NCBI GenBank assembly: GCA_022414725.1 | Contig: CM039466.1 | Coordinates: forward strand, 11,051,190 to 11,115,189 | From: Microglena sp. YARC | Lineage: Eukaryota > Chlorophyta > Chlorophyceae > Chlamydomonadales > Chlamydomonadaceae | Length of the DNA: 64,000 bases | Reading direction: 5' to 3' | The notes under the pieces: model-generated | Told to the model about the DNA's origin: nothing | The model's database searches: none | What the model saw: the letters and a program-made list of their open reading frames with translations, nothing else | Part shown: positions 10,445-19,336 of the stretch, in pieces | Position numbering within the stretch: the first letter of the stretch is position 1 | How the letters are laid out: each line of letters opens with the position of its first letter | Program-made: the position numbers and the translations under genes

Positions 10445-12003
10445 CACTTAGTGGCATCTATGGACGAGACCCTAGCATTCTTGCTGGAGGTCCCCTCTCT
10501 ACACCCCAATCTCTGACCTTTCCTGCCGGCGCACACCCGTGCACTGACGCAGCTGCGGTGGTCCGTATCATGCGCGAGATCATCGCGAACAGACCCCAGG
10601 ACGGTCTTTTCAAAAGTGGAGTAAGTAAGGACCAAGTTACTAACACCTCCCTGCCTGGAAAGCCACCAATTCCCTTCAATTCCCAACAACCAGTGGAAGG
10701 AGATGACCAAGAAGACGGTCTGGAAGAAGCCATAGGGATTTATTGTGCACCCTTTATGATCCCCTGCTTTTTAGTCATAGACCTTTATAGCACTCTTCTG
10801 ATTGTTCCTCTCCTTATGGCTACTTGTTGGATCATAGGGTGTACCAAGCTTTTGACAACAGTACAGAGTACACCCACTATTGATAAGTCAATCGTGAACA
10901 GCTTCCTTCCTCTTCATTCCTCTGCAAAGCAGAATTCTAGCTGTGAACCTAATAGGAAATCCTGTACTCAGGACTTTAGAACCTTGACTCATCCCACCTG
11001 GGATACAGCTCCTAGGGGAGGTAGACCTACTTCCAGACTTCGTTCCACTCCTGTAAACAGCTCTAGCTATTGGGAACCCCAAATAGACTGTCACTGTCAA
11101 GTTCACTCTATTAACGCCTACCTCGGATACAAGGCCCTGGACTACAAAGAGGTCCTACAGTTCTCCATAAACCTCAACACACACGTCACTAACTACACTC
11201 AACATGAGTGGGATCTAGAACGTTGCTATTTCAACAAACTAACCGGTAACTACACTATCCCTTTAGTCAACTATTACCTGGCTAACAGGAAATCTCACTT
11301 AGGCTCTCTCACTGGCCACAGGAACTCACAAACATATACTCCATCTCATCCTCCCCCTACTACACCAATAACTGAAGACACATCTGAGAATTACTCTGCA
11401 GGAATTATGCCTGGCAGCACTAAACAGCAAATTTTATCTCGGCTTCCTCCCAGCTGCTCAAGGTTTATCCTCCACTACAACTGTGGATATGGACATGCTA
11501 TCACCATTAAGCAAATTAATGGTAAGTGGTGGGACATGAACTCTGAACACAACGTCCCTAGTCTTCTCCACTCACAAGATTGGATAAAACTCCAAGGGCA
11601 CATCTACACTCTTACCAAAACATCACTCTCCTTCCTTTCACACCCTTTTCAACCAGAAATTAACCACACACCAGGCCACCCTATTAGGGAGACTGTTGAC
11701 ATGATCCCCTCTACTAGTAACACCACACCCACTCATAACCATCCTGACTCTCCCCATAGTATGGATTACATAACTTCCCCATGGTCTGCAGAACTCACAG
11801 ATCACAACTTACCAGATCAGGATAACTTCTCAGATCTAACTTTCTCAGATCTCCTAGACTCCACCTTATCAGATCAAGAAGATCCCATAGATTCTCCCTC
11901 TTTAAATCAAAAAGACCTCACAGAAACTATTTACTTAGTCTCTGACGATGAGGAACCTCCCAAATCAAAACAAAAACATCTCCTGCAAAGAAAAATAATT
12001 TAA
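10405..12003 (+). CDS. LINE ORF1 C-terminal part with Josephin-like cysteine protease domain
   Basis: The frame is really open from about 10,321; 10,405 is only a GTG. A hydrophobic, membrane-like stretch lies at about residues 110-155. The protease-like part has a nucleophile region CHCQVHSINAYLG (candidate Cys at 11,095-11,097, about residue 231). It continues to GHAITIKQINGKWWDMNSE, with His at 11,494-11,496 (about residue 364) and Asn at 11,539-11,541 (about residue 379). The His-to-Asn spacing of 15 and the W-W-D-M-N-S context match the Josephin fold (ataxin-3: His119, Asn134, W-F-N-L-N-S). The C-x2-H-x2-N pattern after the nucleophile also matches. The tail is acidic and Ser/Asp rich. 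The Dualen family is known to carry a cysteine protease. Assigning this one to Josephin and not OTU or another clan is my inference. Confidence 0.72.
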   Translation: MHNTTDNEEFYELTLSGIYGRDPSILAGGPLSTPQSLTFPAGAHPCTDAAAVVRIMREIIANRPQDGLFKSGVSKDQVTNTSLPGKPPIPFNSQQPVEGDDQEDGLEEAIGIYCAPFMIPCFLVIDLYSTLLIVPLLMATCWIIGCTKLLTTVQSTPTIDKSIVNSFLPLHSSAKQNSSCEPNRKSCTQDFRTLTHPTWDTAPRGGRPTSRLRSTPVNSSSYWEPQIDCHCQVHSINAYLGYKALDYKEVLQFSINLNTHVTNYTQHEWDLERCYFNKLTGNYTIPLVNYYLANRKSHLGSLTGHRNSQTYTPSHPPPTTPITEDTSENYSAGIMPGSTKQQILSRLPPSCSRFILHYNCGYGHAITIKQINGKWWDMNSEHNVPSLLHSQDWIKLQGHIYTLTKTSLSFLSHPFQPEINHTPGHPIRETVDMIPSTSNTTPTHNHPDSPHSMDYITSPWSAELTDHNLPDQDNFSDLTFSDLLDSTLSDQEDPIDSPSLNQKDLTETIYLVSDDEEPPKSKQKHLLQRKII

Positions 12004-12035
12004 CTACAAAACGCTCACACACCTTCACACACCAG

Positions 12036-13079
12036 ATGCACAACACACCTCTCCCTATACCTAGCAAAGTTTTCCTTCCTGACTTCACTAAGTTCCGTCA
12101 GTGCAGAATTTTTGGGGCAGAACCTCCTACCAAGAAACCTGCTCCTTCCAGACTCACCACCAAAACCCTCCCAACGAAAAGACTTAAAATTACTCATACT
12201 ACTCCACATCCTGTTCAACAACAGCAAACTGCACTCTATCTCACTAACATTATCACTTCCAACTGCAGAGGCATTTTCTCATCCTGGGAAACACTCTATG
12301 ACCATATTCGAACTAATGAGCCAGACATTGCTATTCTCACCGAAACAAAACTCACCTCCAACAATACAGGCATAATTAATATGATCAAACAAGACCTCTC
12401 TGACTACCACTTTCATCACAGCAGCAAAACCATTAAGCAAGCTACCAATGCAGACAACATTGTTACCCGCTCAGCTGGAGTCATCACACTTATCAAAAAA
12501 ACTCTTACTGCACACCTCATTAAACATGAAATCCCCACTGACATAGCTGGTAATCTCACTCATCAAACTATTAACAACATCACTCATATCTTAGGTGTCT
12601 ACATGCCCTGCAATGATCCTGCCAAAAGAGTCCGCATCTATGAACACATCCACTACATCATATCCCAGAACCCCTCTCACCACTATGTTGCAGGGGGAGA
12701 CTGGAATGCAGCCTACTACCTTACTGATAGAAGCAACACAGTCCATCACCTGGATGATCAGCCTCACTACCAGCATCTTAATAAATATTCAATTCACATC
12801 CAACCATCTCCACGTCCCCATACTTACTCAGACAACACCTCCTACAGCAGCAGGATAGATGACATCATTCTCATCAACCCCCCACCTACAACCATGGTGA
12901 CAGAAACCACACACCAAATGGGAGACACACTTGACCACTTGACCCTGGAACAACAAATTACCTCCTCTCTCTTTCCTCCTCCCAACCTTGACACACCACC
13001 TCACAATCCAACAACCCCAACTGCAACTCCCTCTCAAGCAACAGGACATGGCCAAAGCCAAGGGGGAAATCTCAAATAA
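12036..13079 (+). CDS. LINE ORF2, APE-type (exonuclease/endonuclease/phosphatase) endonuclease
   Basis: Starts at an ATG 33 bp after the ORF1 stop. After a basic, Pro-rich leader, the APE motifs appear in the right order: TSNCRG (Asn), LTETKL (catalytic Glu), a long insert, GVYMP, GGDWNA (Asp and Asn), SRIDDIIL and the final DTLDHLT with Asp-His. This is the nicking enzyme of APE-clade LINEs, which opens the target DNA to prime reverse transcription. The frame ends at 13,079. The reverse transcriptase continues in the +1 frame, already open from 12,988, so a frame change falls in the Pro/Thr-rich linker between them. Confidence 0.85.
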   Translation: MHNTPLPIPSKVFLPDFTKFRQCRIFGAEPPTKKPAPSRLTTKTLPTKRLKITHTTPHPVQQQQTALYLTNIITSNCRGIFSSWETLYDHIRTNEPDIAILTETKLTSNNTGIINMIKQDLSDYHFHHSSKTIKQATNADNIVTRSAGVITLIKKTLTAHLIKHEIPTDIAGNLTHQTINNITHILGVYMPCNDPAKRVRIYEHIHYIISQNPSHHYVAGGDWNAAYYLTDRSNTVHHLDDQPHYQHLNKYSIHIQPSPRPHTYSDNTSYSSRIDDIILINPPPTTMVTETTHQMGDTLDHLTLEQQITSSLFPPPNLDTPPHNPTTPTATPSQATGHGQSQGGNLK

Positions 13080-14706
13080 ATTTCTCCATAAATTTCAACA
13101 CAGCCACATCAACATAAATAAAGCCTGGACTATAGCACAAACTTTACTGGGAGAAGATAAAACATCTGCACACATCCAATCTATTAGACAAGAACTCACA
13201 GCCACCATTCCAGAAAATCTTAACAGCATGGCAGATCATTTCATGATCACTCTACACCAAGCTCTTTCCATCATGACTGACATCTGCCCCACTAAGTCTA
13301 GCACACCAGGCATTTTCTTGCCCAGACAAACTGCTAAAATTTACAGACGTCTTAACTACCATATTAAACACATTAAAGCACTTCGAACAGCCTCCACCCA
13401 CCTTGACCAACAACAATACATGGAGCTCAGAAGCACACCTCATACGGCAGGTACATACTCACCTACCACTAAAATTAAAATACAACAACACCTACAAAAC
13501 TTACTACTCCCAGACTACTGCCTCTCTCTAACTGCTGATATTCAACAAAGTATTACAGAACTACGTCACATGCAGGCTGCACTCAAAGAGGAGAGAGCAA
13601 CTGCCTCCATCAAGAAATTCAGACGCCGCCTCAGCACACAGGCACGACAAACTCACAGGTATATTTTCTCTCCTGAAAATTACACACACACACCCACTGC
13701 CCTACTGGACGCATCCTCGAACACACTTAGCACCAGTACCCAGGGTCTCCTGGAAGTTTTGACCAAACACATGGGTAAACTTATGTCACCTCCCACACCA
13801 CCCATCTTAGATGATTATACCCGACATGCCACTCCCCCTCCATGGGAAACACACACAGACAAATACCACCTTGAAACTCCAGCCAACTCCATACAAACCA
13901 CTGCCTCCCCGTACATCTATCTCTCCTCCTCAACCACCTATGATGACTGCATCAGGAAACTCTCCACCAACAAAGCCACAGGCCCAGACGGCATACCTAA
14001 TGAACTACTTATGTGCCTCCCACAGGAAATGCACCTCACCATACACAAACTCATGCAGCTAGTATGGATCCTGGGAGAAACACCAGACTGCTGGAAAATC
14101 TCCCACACAGTCATGCTCTACAAAAAATCAGATCCCTGCTTACCTCAAAATTACAGGCCAATAGGCCTTAACAATGCTGTAGCCAAACTCTGGACCTCCC
14201 TTGTTACCAACACTATTACTACCTACTCTGAAACCAATCACATTCTTAGTGCCTGCCAGGAGGGTTTCAGAAAAGACAAAAGTACCTATGGACAACTCCT
14301 GACCCTACTCCACAACATTGAGGATGCTGCCCTCTTCCATCAGGACCTTTATGCTGCCTGCTTTGACTTTAGCTCTGCCTTCAACATGATTGATCACCAA
14401 AAACTTCTCTGCATTATGCACAACTTGGGCTATACCCATGACACTATAGATACAATTAAAGGAATTTACACAAACTCCACTACACATATCCTCCTCAACA
14501 ACACATCTGGCTCCCCTATCCCCATCACTAGGGGCACTATCCAGGGAGACACTCTCTCCCCCTTACTCTTCATTATTTTTCTAGAACCCTACACAGATGG
14601 CTCCGTTCTGGAGGACGAGGATATAGAGCAGCATCCCTACCCCCCACAACAGCAGATGAAAACCACACTAGCAGCCTGGGGTATGCTGACGACACTGCCG
14701 TCCTAA
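12988..14706 (+). CDS. LINE ORF2, reverse transcriptase N-terminal part and palm motifs up to block B
   Basis: A helical linker precedes the RT core. RT blocks follow in order: KATGPDGIPNELL, ISHTVMLYKK, QNYRPIGLNN, GFRKDKSTYGQLLTL, FDFSSAFNMIDHQKL (block A, catalytic Asp) and GTIQGDTLSPLLF (block B). After FLEP the frame derails near 14,587-14,592 (CCC run). The next motif, YADD, sits in the other frame at 14,682-14,693, where the sequence is again clearly protein. One extra C would restore continuity. The last roughly 40 residues of this frame are therefore not native. Confidence 0.87.
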   Translation: MTHHLTIQQPQLQLPLKQQDMAKAKGEISNKFLHKFQHSHININKAWTIAQTLLGEDKTSAHIQSIRQELTATIPENLNSMADHFMITLHQALSIMTDICPTKSSTPGIFLPRQTAKIYRRLNYHIKHIKALRTASTHLDQQQYMELRSTPHTAGTYSPTTKIKIQQHLQNLLLPDYCLSLTADIQQSITELRHMQAALKEERATASIKKFRRRLSTQARQTHRYIFSPENYTHTPTALLDASSNTLSTSTQGLLEVLTKHMGKLMSPPTPPILDDYTRHATPPPWETHTDKYHLETPANSIQTTASPYIYLSSSTTYDDCIRKLSTNKATGPDGIPNELLMCLPQEMHLTIHKLMQLVWILGETPDCWKISHTVMLYKKSDPCLPQNYRPIGLNNAVAKLWTSLVTNTITTYSETNHILSACQEGFRKDKSTYGQLLTLLHNIEDAALFHQDLYAACFDFSSAFNMIDHQKLLCIMHNLGYTHDTIDTIKGIYTNSTTHILLNNTSGSPIPITRGTIQGDTLSPLLFIIFLEPYTDGSVLEDEDIEQHPYPPQQQMKTTLAAWGMLTTLPS

Positions 14707-17468
14707 CCGGCAGCTCAGAGGACCTTCGCATCCAATGTGGTAAAGTTCAAACTTTTAGTATCTGGTCGGGCATTCCCCTTAATGCCACTAAATGTGTGGT
14801 TAGCGGCATACTCCACAAATCACACCCCTCACAACCTACTCACAACAACACTCTCAAACAAAGGCTAGAAAAAATTCCTTTAGGAAATTCCTATGCTACC
14901 TACCAGCCGCCAGACCAAGCCTATAAATACCTGGGGGTTCACATCTCACTTACCTTAAATTGGAAAACTCAACTCCACTCTACTATTGAAACCATCCACA
15001 ACAAAGGCTTGAGTATCCTTACTAAAGCTAAAAATAGGGCAACCCCCACCAAATGTCTACGAATAATCTCACTATGTGTCAGAGCAGCTATTAAATATCC
15101 TATGATAGTGGCTCCCTTCTCACTAACCGACATTCATGTCATTGACAGAGCAGTATTAAAAACAGTTAAACTCTGCTGCACCCTTCCTAGATCCTTTCCG
15201 ACAAGAGCACTCCACCTCCCTAAAACAGAGGCAGGACTAGGGGTGCCCTCTCTACTCACTGAATATACTCAGATTACTGCAACAGCCCTCACCCAGTCCA
15301 TGAACGACCAAGGTCACCTGGGAATTCTCACCAGGGCTCTTCTTGACAAATCAACCTTCACCATGACCACTCTAGATCCTCTCTCTCTCTCCAGCAAGCA
15401 ACTTAAATATATGTCCCTAGCCCGCCAGCTGGAAATTATTAAAAAATCTGACATAACAATTTCTTGGAATGACACAGAACTTCTTGACAAACTTAACATA
15501 CACTCTCTCCCTCTTCCACCACAGGCAATCCCTATCTCACTCATGACTCCTTTTCACGACCTGGACATATACTCATACCACGACCTGGTCACCCCCATGG
15601 GAACTCATCTTATCAGCACTACAGACCTCTCTCTTATTACTTCACACAAAATTACTAAACACCACAAACGATCCCTGAACCGCCTCACCGCACACCTCTC
15701 CTCCCTCCAAACCGTCATTCCTCCAACTCACTCTGACCCACCCCCCCTCTCCCACAGGCAACTTGCGCCTGGCTACGCAATTTCGCAGAACACGACAGAC
15801 AACGTTAAATTTCCTGCTCCTATCGAATCCTCCACCCCACTCACCCAGCGCTACCAACCTCACGCCTCCGTTACTGATGCAGACTACGAGGCGGACCCCA
15901 CTGAGGACCTGGAAGGAAACCAATGGTGGGCGTGGCCCACGCAGATCGCAGGCAGTCACGCACACCAAGCATGGGGCTGCCCCAACAGTGACGCCACCTG
16001 GTCAGCGCGCCAATACTTGTGCAAATCTTGGATCCGACACTCCTCCTCCTCCAAATTCTACCGCGCATATAAAATAACCTCCACCTCGCACCCTGACAGG
16101 ATCCGCGAGGCCATGACATCCCCAGCCAGCAGCGCACCTGCACCTCCGGCGCGCCTGCTTCACCTCACTTACGGATCTCAATACAGAGCCCTGCACATTA
16201 CGAGCTGGCGGGGCAAGCGCTCTTACAACGACGACAAACTTGCCACCACCACCGTTGTCCACGTCCAATGGGCCCCAACCATCATGCACAACGACCATAT
16301 CAACTCCTACACGCGCATGGGATGCAGCATCCACCACTGCACTCCTCTTACCTCCACTACCTCCACCATACACTGGAAGCCTCAATCTCACCATGCGGCT
16401 CACCTTGTTGAACTGGTGGGACAACCAGCATATGACCAATTAACCCACACCTTTAAAACCACTCCTCCGATAACCACACACCTCAATCCCAGGAAGGACA
16501 TCCACCTCACTAACCTCCAGCAACAAGGCCAATGGGCCATCTCCCTAGGATTTAATGCTGACAATCATAATCTGGTTCACAAACTTTTACACATCGACAC
16601 ACACGACAGGCACCCAGACTGGGACATTCAACCACCCTCCGCCTACATTATACAAACAGGCATCCTCACTACTTTGAATGACCAATCCACTCACACACAT
16701 ACCAACGCTTCATATCTTAACCCCACAGGTCACTGTCTTGGGCACATTCCCAACGACAGGCTCACCTCTCTTAAACAAAACTATGACCACTTTAAAAATC
16801 ACCACCCCACCAAATGGAACCAACTGACCCAAGGAGGAACATACCACACTGACTTAGCTGCCCTCTTCACCAGATACAGAGCTGCTCCTGCTGCCACTAA
16901 CATCCTGTCTCCCTTCCTCTACCAAGCAGCAGCTGCCTTGGGCATTACTCACCACCGTACCTCCAATCCTCTTAGCTACGACCAAAGCCTCACCAGCTTC
17001 TCTTCTACCAGCCCTGCTGACCAGGTCTTTGGCTCCAACCAAGACCCCTTTCTTACCATCTGGACTGGGGGCTCACTGGTGGACATTCCCAACTCCACCA
17101 CACAAGCACACCAAGCTCTAAGGTGGGCTCTAGCCAGTGCTGACCATGCTGAAAATACTCTCAGCCCTACCTGCACCCTGATGCTCCTCCCTGATGACCT
17201 TGCTGCCCCTTACAAAACTCTCCTCCATCACTCCTGGATTCACTACATTGACTCTAGACCACAGTCTGAATTTTATACTACCTCTGAAATTTGGCTTGGC
17301 AGCAAATCTCACACCCCACCCTCCACTCAAAAATTACACCTCATTCTTATATGCAACCCCCACAGCCAAGCTACTTACTATCGACCAATGGACATACTAC
17401 ATGCAAAGCCTCTCCTCATCCTGGGAGCCCTCTACTATCACACCACCTTCCACACTTACTTTCACTGA
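14592..17468 (+). CDS. LINE ORF2, RT block C (YADD), thumb and long connector
   Basis: This frame is open from just after the break near 14,590. It holds GYADDTAVLT (block C catalytic Asp pair) at about 14,679, PLNATKC, a thumb region with KYLGVHISLTLNW and then LPKTEAGLGVPSLL, typical of LINE RT thumbs. A long connector of several hundred residues follows, with no recognised domain but Trp/His-rich patches (WWAWPTQIAGSHAHQAW; TSWRGKRSYNDDK). Good protein continues to about 17,350, where the frame passes to 17,194-17,853. The last 30-40 residues are out of frame. Confidence 0.8.
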   Translation, partial: HRWLRSGGRGYRAASLPPTTADENHTSSLGYADDTAVLTGSSEDLRIQCGKVQTFSIWSGIPLNATKCVVSGILHKSHPSQPTHNNTLKQRLEKIPLGNSYATYQPPDQAYKYLGVHISLTLNWKTQLHSTIETIHNKGLSILTKAKNRATPTKCLRIISLCVRAAIKYPMIVAPFSLTDIHVIDRAVLKTVKLCCTLPRSFPTRALHLPKTEAGLGVPSLLTEYTQITATALTQSMNDQGHLGILTRALLDKSTFTMTTLDPLSLSSKQLKYMSLARQLEIIKKSDITISWNDTELLDKLNIHSLPLPPQAIPISLMTPFHDLDIYSYHDLVTPMGTHLISTTDLSLITSHKITKHHKRSLNRLTAHLSSLQTVIPPTHSDPPPLSHRQLAPGYAISQNTTDNVKFPAPIESSTPLTQRYQPHASVTDADYEADPTEDLEGNQWWAWPTQIAGSHAHQAWGCPNSDATWSARQYLCKSWIRHSSSSKFYRAYKITSTSHPDRIREAMTSPASSAPAPPARLLHLTYGSQYRALHITSWRGKRSYNDDKLATTTVVHVQWAPTIMHNDHINSYTRMGCSIHHCTPLTSTTSTIHWKPQSHHAAHLVELVGQPAYDQLTHTFKTTPPITTHLNPRKDIHLTNLQQQGQWAISLGFNADNHNLVHKLLHIDTHDRHPDWDIQPPSAYIIQTGILTTLNDQSTHTHTNASYLNPTGHCLGHIPNDRLTSLKQNYDHFKNHHPTKWNQLTQGGTYHTDLAALFTRYRAAPAATNILSPFLYQAAAALGITHHRTSNPLSYDQSLTSFSSTSPADQVFGSNQDPFLTIWTGGSLVDIPNSTTQAHQALRWALASADHAENTLSPTCTLMLLPDDLAAPYKTLLHHSWIHYIDSRPQSEFYTTSEIWLGSKSHTPPSTQKLHLILICNPHSQATYYRPMDILHAKPLLILGALYYHTTFHTYFH

Positions 17469-17853
17469 CATTGTCATCACCTACCCTCGGAAACTTAAAT
17501 CTCTTACCAAAAATCCCTGGCAACCTCTACTCCACCAGCACCCTCCTCCCTCTCCTCTTACCATCACCCACCCTTGTCTTTACCTTGCTACCTCCTCCTC
17601 TGGCCTCCAGGTCTACACAGATGGTAGCCTAATAAAAGGTAAACCAGGGCAACCTAGCAAAATAGGAGCTGCAGTATATGTCCCGGCTGCAGGACAAAGC
17701 TACACCATCAACCCTGGGGGAATAGGGGCCACCAAAACTAACAACCGGGCGGAACTGGTAGCCATCCACCAAGCCCTTCTCAACATTGATTACGACAAAT
17801 CTCTTACCCTTCATACAGACAGCCTCTGCTCTCTTCAACTTATAAAAAAATGA
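17194..17853 (+). CDS. LINE ORF2, RNase H domain (first three catalytic residues)
   Basis: Native from about 17,380 (DQWTYYMQSLSSSWEPS). RNase H residues are QVYTDGS (Asp codon 17,620), NNRAELVAIHQAL (Glu codon 17,752) and LHTDSLCSL (Asp codon 17,818). RNase H would remove the RNA strand of the RNA-cDNA hybrid. The frame stops right after an A7 tract at about 17,846-17,852, and the fourth active-site residue lies in the next frame. Confidence 0.85.
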   Translation: MTLLPLTKLSSITPGFTTLTLDHSLNFILPLKFGLAANLTPHPPLKNYTSFLYATPTAKLLTIDQWTYYMQSLSSSWEPSTITPPSTLTFTDIVITYPRKLKSLTKNPWQPLLHQHPPPSPLTITHPCLYLATSSSGLQVYTDGSLIKGKPGQPSKIGAAVYVPAAGQSYTINPGGIGATKTNNRAELVAIHQALLNIDYDKSLTLHTDSLCSLQLIKK

Positions 17854-18300
17854 TTCATGACCCCACCACAACAACCCGTTCCATCCATACTGAATTACTG
17901 CAATCAATTCAAAAACACCTCATTCAACGCATCCTGCATGGCTCACACACCACCCTTTGTAAAGTCCGCTCCCACTCAGGTATCCTTGGAAATGATAGAG
18001 CAGACACTCTGGCACGCAAGGCAGCTGAGCACCCTACCTCAACTAATTTTACTGATAACACTGGGGAAATCCCCCGCCACAATGTTTACTGGCCTACAGT
18101 TCAACCTCCTCGTACACCCATGGGAGATATTCCCCCAAGAATTTTAGCACCTAACCTTACACAAGGTATCACCTCTAACCTACCCACTAGCTGCCACCTT
18201 GGTCAACACCCTCTTAAAGGGATTTATGCAACCACCTGGGCTGAAAACACCCCCACCAACTTCCTCAAGCAAGTAACAAATTTTGGACCTCAACCCTTAT
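17850..18300 (+). CDS. LINE ORF2, RNase H C-terminal part
   Basis: It continues across the A7 tract with HDPTTTTRSIHTELLQSI and then KVRSHSGILGNDRADTLARKA, which supplies the fourth RNase H Asp (codon 18,003). The full D-E-D-D set is therefore present but split by a single-base frame change. Native sequence lasts to about 18,280-18,300. The remainder of this open frame, to 18,563, is out of phase with the zinc-knuckle region. Confidence 0.8.
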
Positions 18301-19063
18301 CCAGCACAAAACTAAATTCCACATCCTTAAAGCCCGCTGGGGTAGACTGTGGAACCGTAAACTTGCATTCCGCTGGAAACTTCCTTATATTACCAGCACT
18401 CACCCACCCACGAACTCCCTATGCCCCATCTGCCACACCTGTGAGGACGGAGCGGGCCACATCCTGGCAGGCTGCACACACCGGACTTTCAAGGGGCTCT
18501 ACATCAAGAGACATGACGCCGCAGTGCGACTCATCCACAAGGCCATCTGCACAGGAGCCCTAGGATCTCGCAGAATGATCATGGACGCTGGCAAGGAAGA
18601 GGACCTACCCAGGGGGGTCCTGGGCAAACGTCTCCCTGACTGGCTACGCCCCTCCACTATTACTGTAGCGGACTGGAAGAGAATGAGACCTGATCTTGCC
18701 GTCCTACCCGACATAGACTCTCCTACCTGTATGTCTGATAAAGAACTCTGGGTTCTTGAGCTTGGATACTGCTCTGATACTAATCATGCTACTAAGTTTA
18801 TTACTAAACATGCCCAACATGTTGAATTAGTAAATGGCCTTCGATCGGCTGGATACCTTGTTCACTATGAAGTTATTACCGTTGGTACAACTGGCACTAT
18901 TCCTACCTCTTTTTTGACTTCTATGACCACTCTTGGTCTCCAGAGATCCTGTGCCCTCAAACTGGCGGACACAATCCATTCTCACACCATTACTAGTTTC
19001 CAGAGTATTTTACAGTGCAGACGCTTTATGGAAACACACCCCGGGTCGATACCCGGGGACTAG
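18290..19063 (+). CDS. LINE ORF2 C terminus: zinc knuckle and restriction-like endonuclease
   Basis: In the frame of 18,392 and 18,524 the sequence reads FHILKARWGRLWNRKLAFRW. It then reads CPICHTCEDGAGHILAGC, a C-x2-C-x8-H-x4-C knuckle at 18,422-18,475, then RHDAAVRLIHKAI. A PD-(D/E)XK-like core follows: RPDLAVL (Asp codon 18,692), then WVLELGYCSDT (Glu codon 18,758), then a helical KHAQHVELVNGLRSAGY and a YEVITVGTTGTIPTS strand/turn. Knuckle, RHD motif, PD core and a G-x-G-x-I-P end are the arrangement seen in R2/CRE-type restriction-like endonucleases. Stop at 19,061-19,063. Confidence 0.78.
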   Translation, partial: STLIQHKTKFHILKARWGRLWNRKLAFRWKLPYITSTHPPTNSLCPICHTCEDGAGHILAGCTHRTFKGLYIKRHDAAVRLIHKAICTGALGSRRMIMDAGKEEDLPRGVLGKRLPDWLRPSTITVADWKRMRPDLAVLPDIDSPTCMSDKELWVLELGYCSDTNHATKFITKHAQHVELVNGLRSAGYLVHYEVITVGTTGTIPTSFLTSMTTLGLQRSCALKLADTIHSHTITSFQSILQCRRFMETHPGSIPGD

Positions 19064-19323
19064 CACACAGACCGTCCCCCCTCTCAGGTTTTGTCTTGCC
19101 GGCTGTATTGTGCCGGTGCTTCCCAACCGGGGTGAAAAACCCCCGTATTAAGCTGCACTGGCATGATGGGGCTACGATGCCTGTCGTTCAGGCATCGGTG
19201 GCAATTATTTTTACTGAGATGGTCCTACGGTGACTATAGCTAGCTCTGGCTTACGCTATGGTGTCCTTAACTTCACGTCCTGTGAGTAACGGTTCTACAC
19301 GGATGTAACAATTTCAATTTCAA
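19064..19323 (+). promoter_or_regulatory. LINE 3' UTR with stem-loops and (CAATTT)n tail
   Basis: Contains a perfect 9-bp stem with a 5-nt loop (19,175-19,183 / 19,189-19,197) and two weaker GC-rich hairpins upstream (around 19,098-19,118 and 19,127-19,145). The terminal 95 bp from ACGGTGACTATAG (19,225) recur at 43.9 and 46.2 kb. It ends in CAATTTCAATTTCAA, directly followed by the target-site duplication. In LINEs such 3' structures are recognised by the reverse transcriptase. Confidence 0.65.
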
Positions 19324-19336
19324 TGTATCTATATTG
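19324..19336 (+). repeat. right target-site duplication of the large LINE
   Basis: Exact copy of 8,876-8,888. Confidence 0.85.

Larger units (their letters stand above)
8889..19323 (+). mobile_element. full-length Dualen/RandI-like non-LTR retrotransposon
   Basis: This 10,435-bp element lies between perfect 13-bp target-site duplications and has no long terminal repeats. In order it encodes an ORF1-like region with a Josephin-like cysteine protease (9,088-12,003), an APE-type endonuclease (12,036-13,079), a reverse transcriptase (12,988 onward), RNase H (about 17,600-18,010), a CCHC zinc knuckle (18,422) and a restriction-like endonuclease (about 18,690-19,063). A structured 3' UTR ends in (CAATTT)n. 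The combination of both LINE endonuclease types, RNase H and a cysteine protease is the hallmark of Dualen/RandI, described from Chlamydomonas. The RT palm catalytic residues, RNase H residues and APE residues are all present. Coding frames are broken about six times, several breaks falling at homopolymers, so this copy is either recently inactivated or contains assembly indels. Confidence 0.88.

Noticed and set aside
8889..19323. LTR retrotransposon or integrated virus
   Set aside because: No terminal direct repeats, integrase, aspartic protease or capsid motifs. APE, YADD RT, a microsatellite tail and the TSD indicate a non-LTR element.
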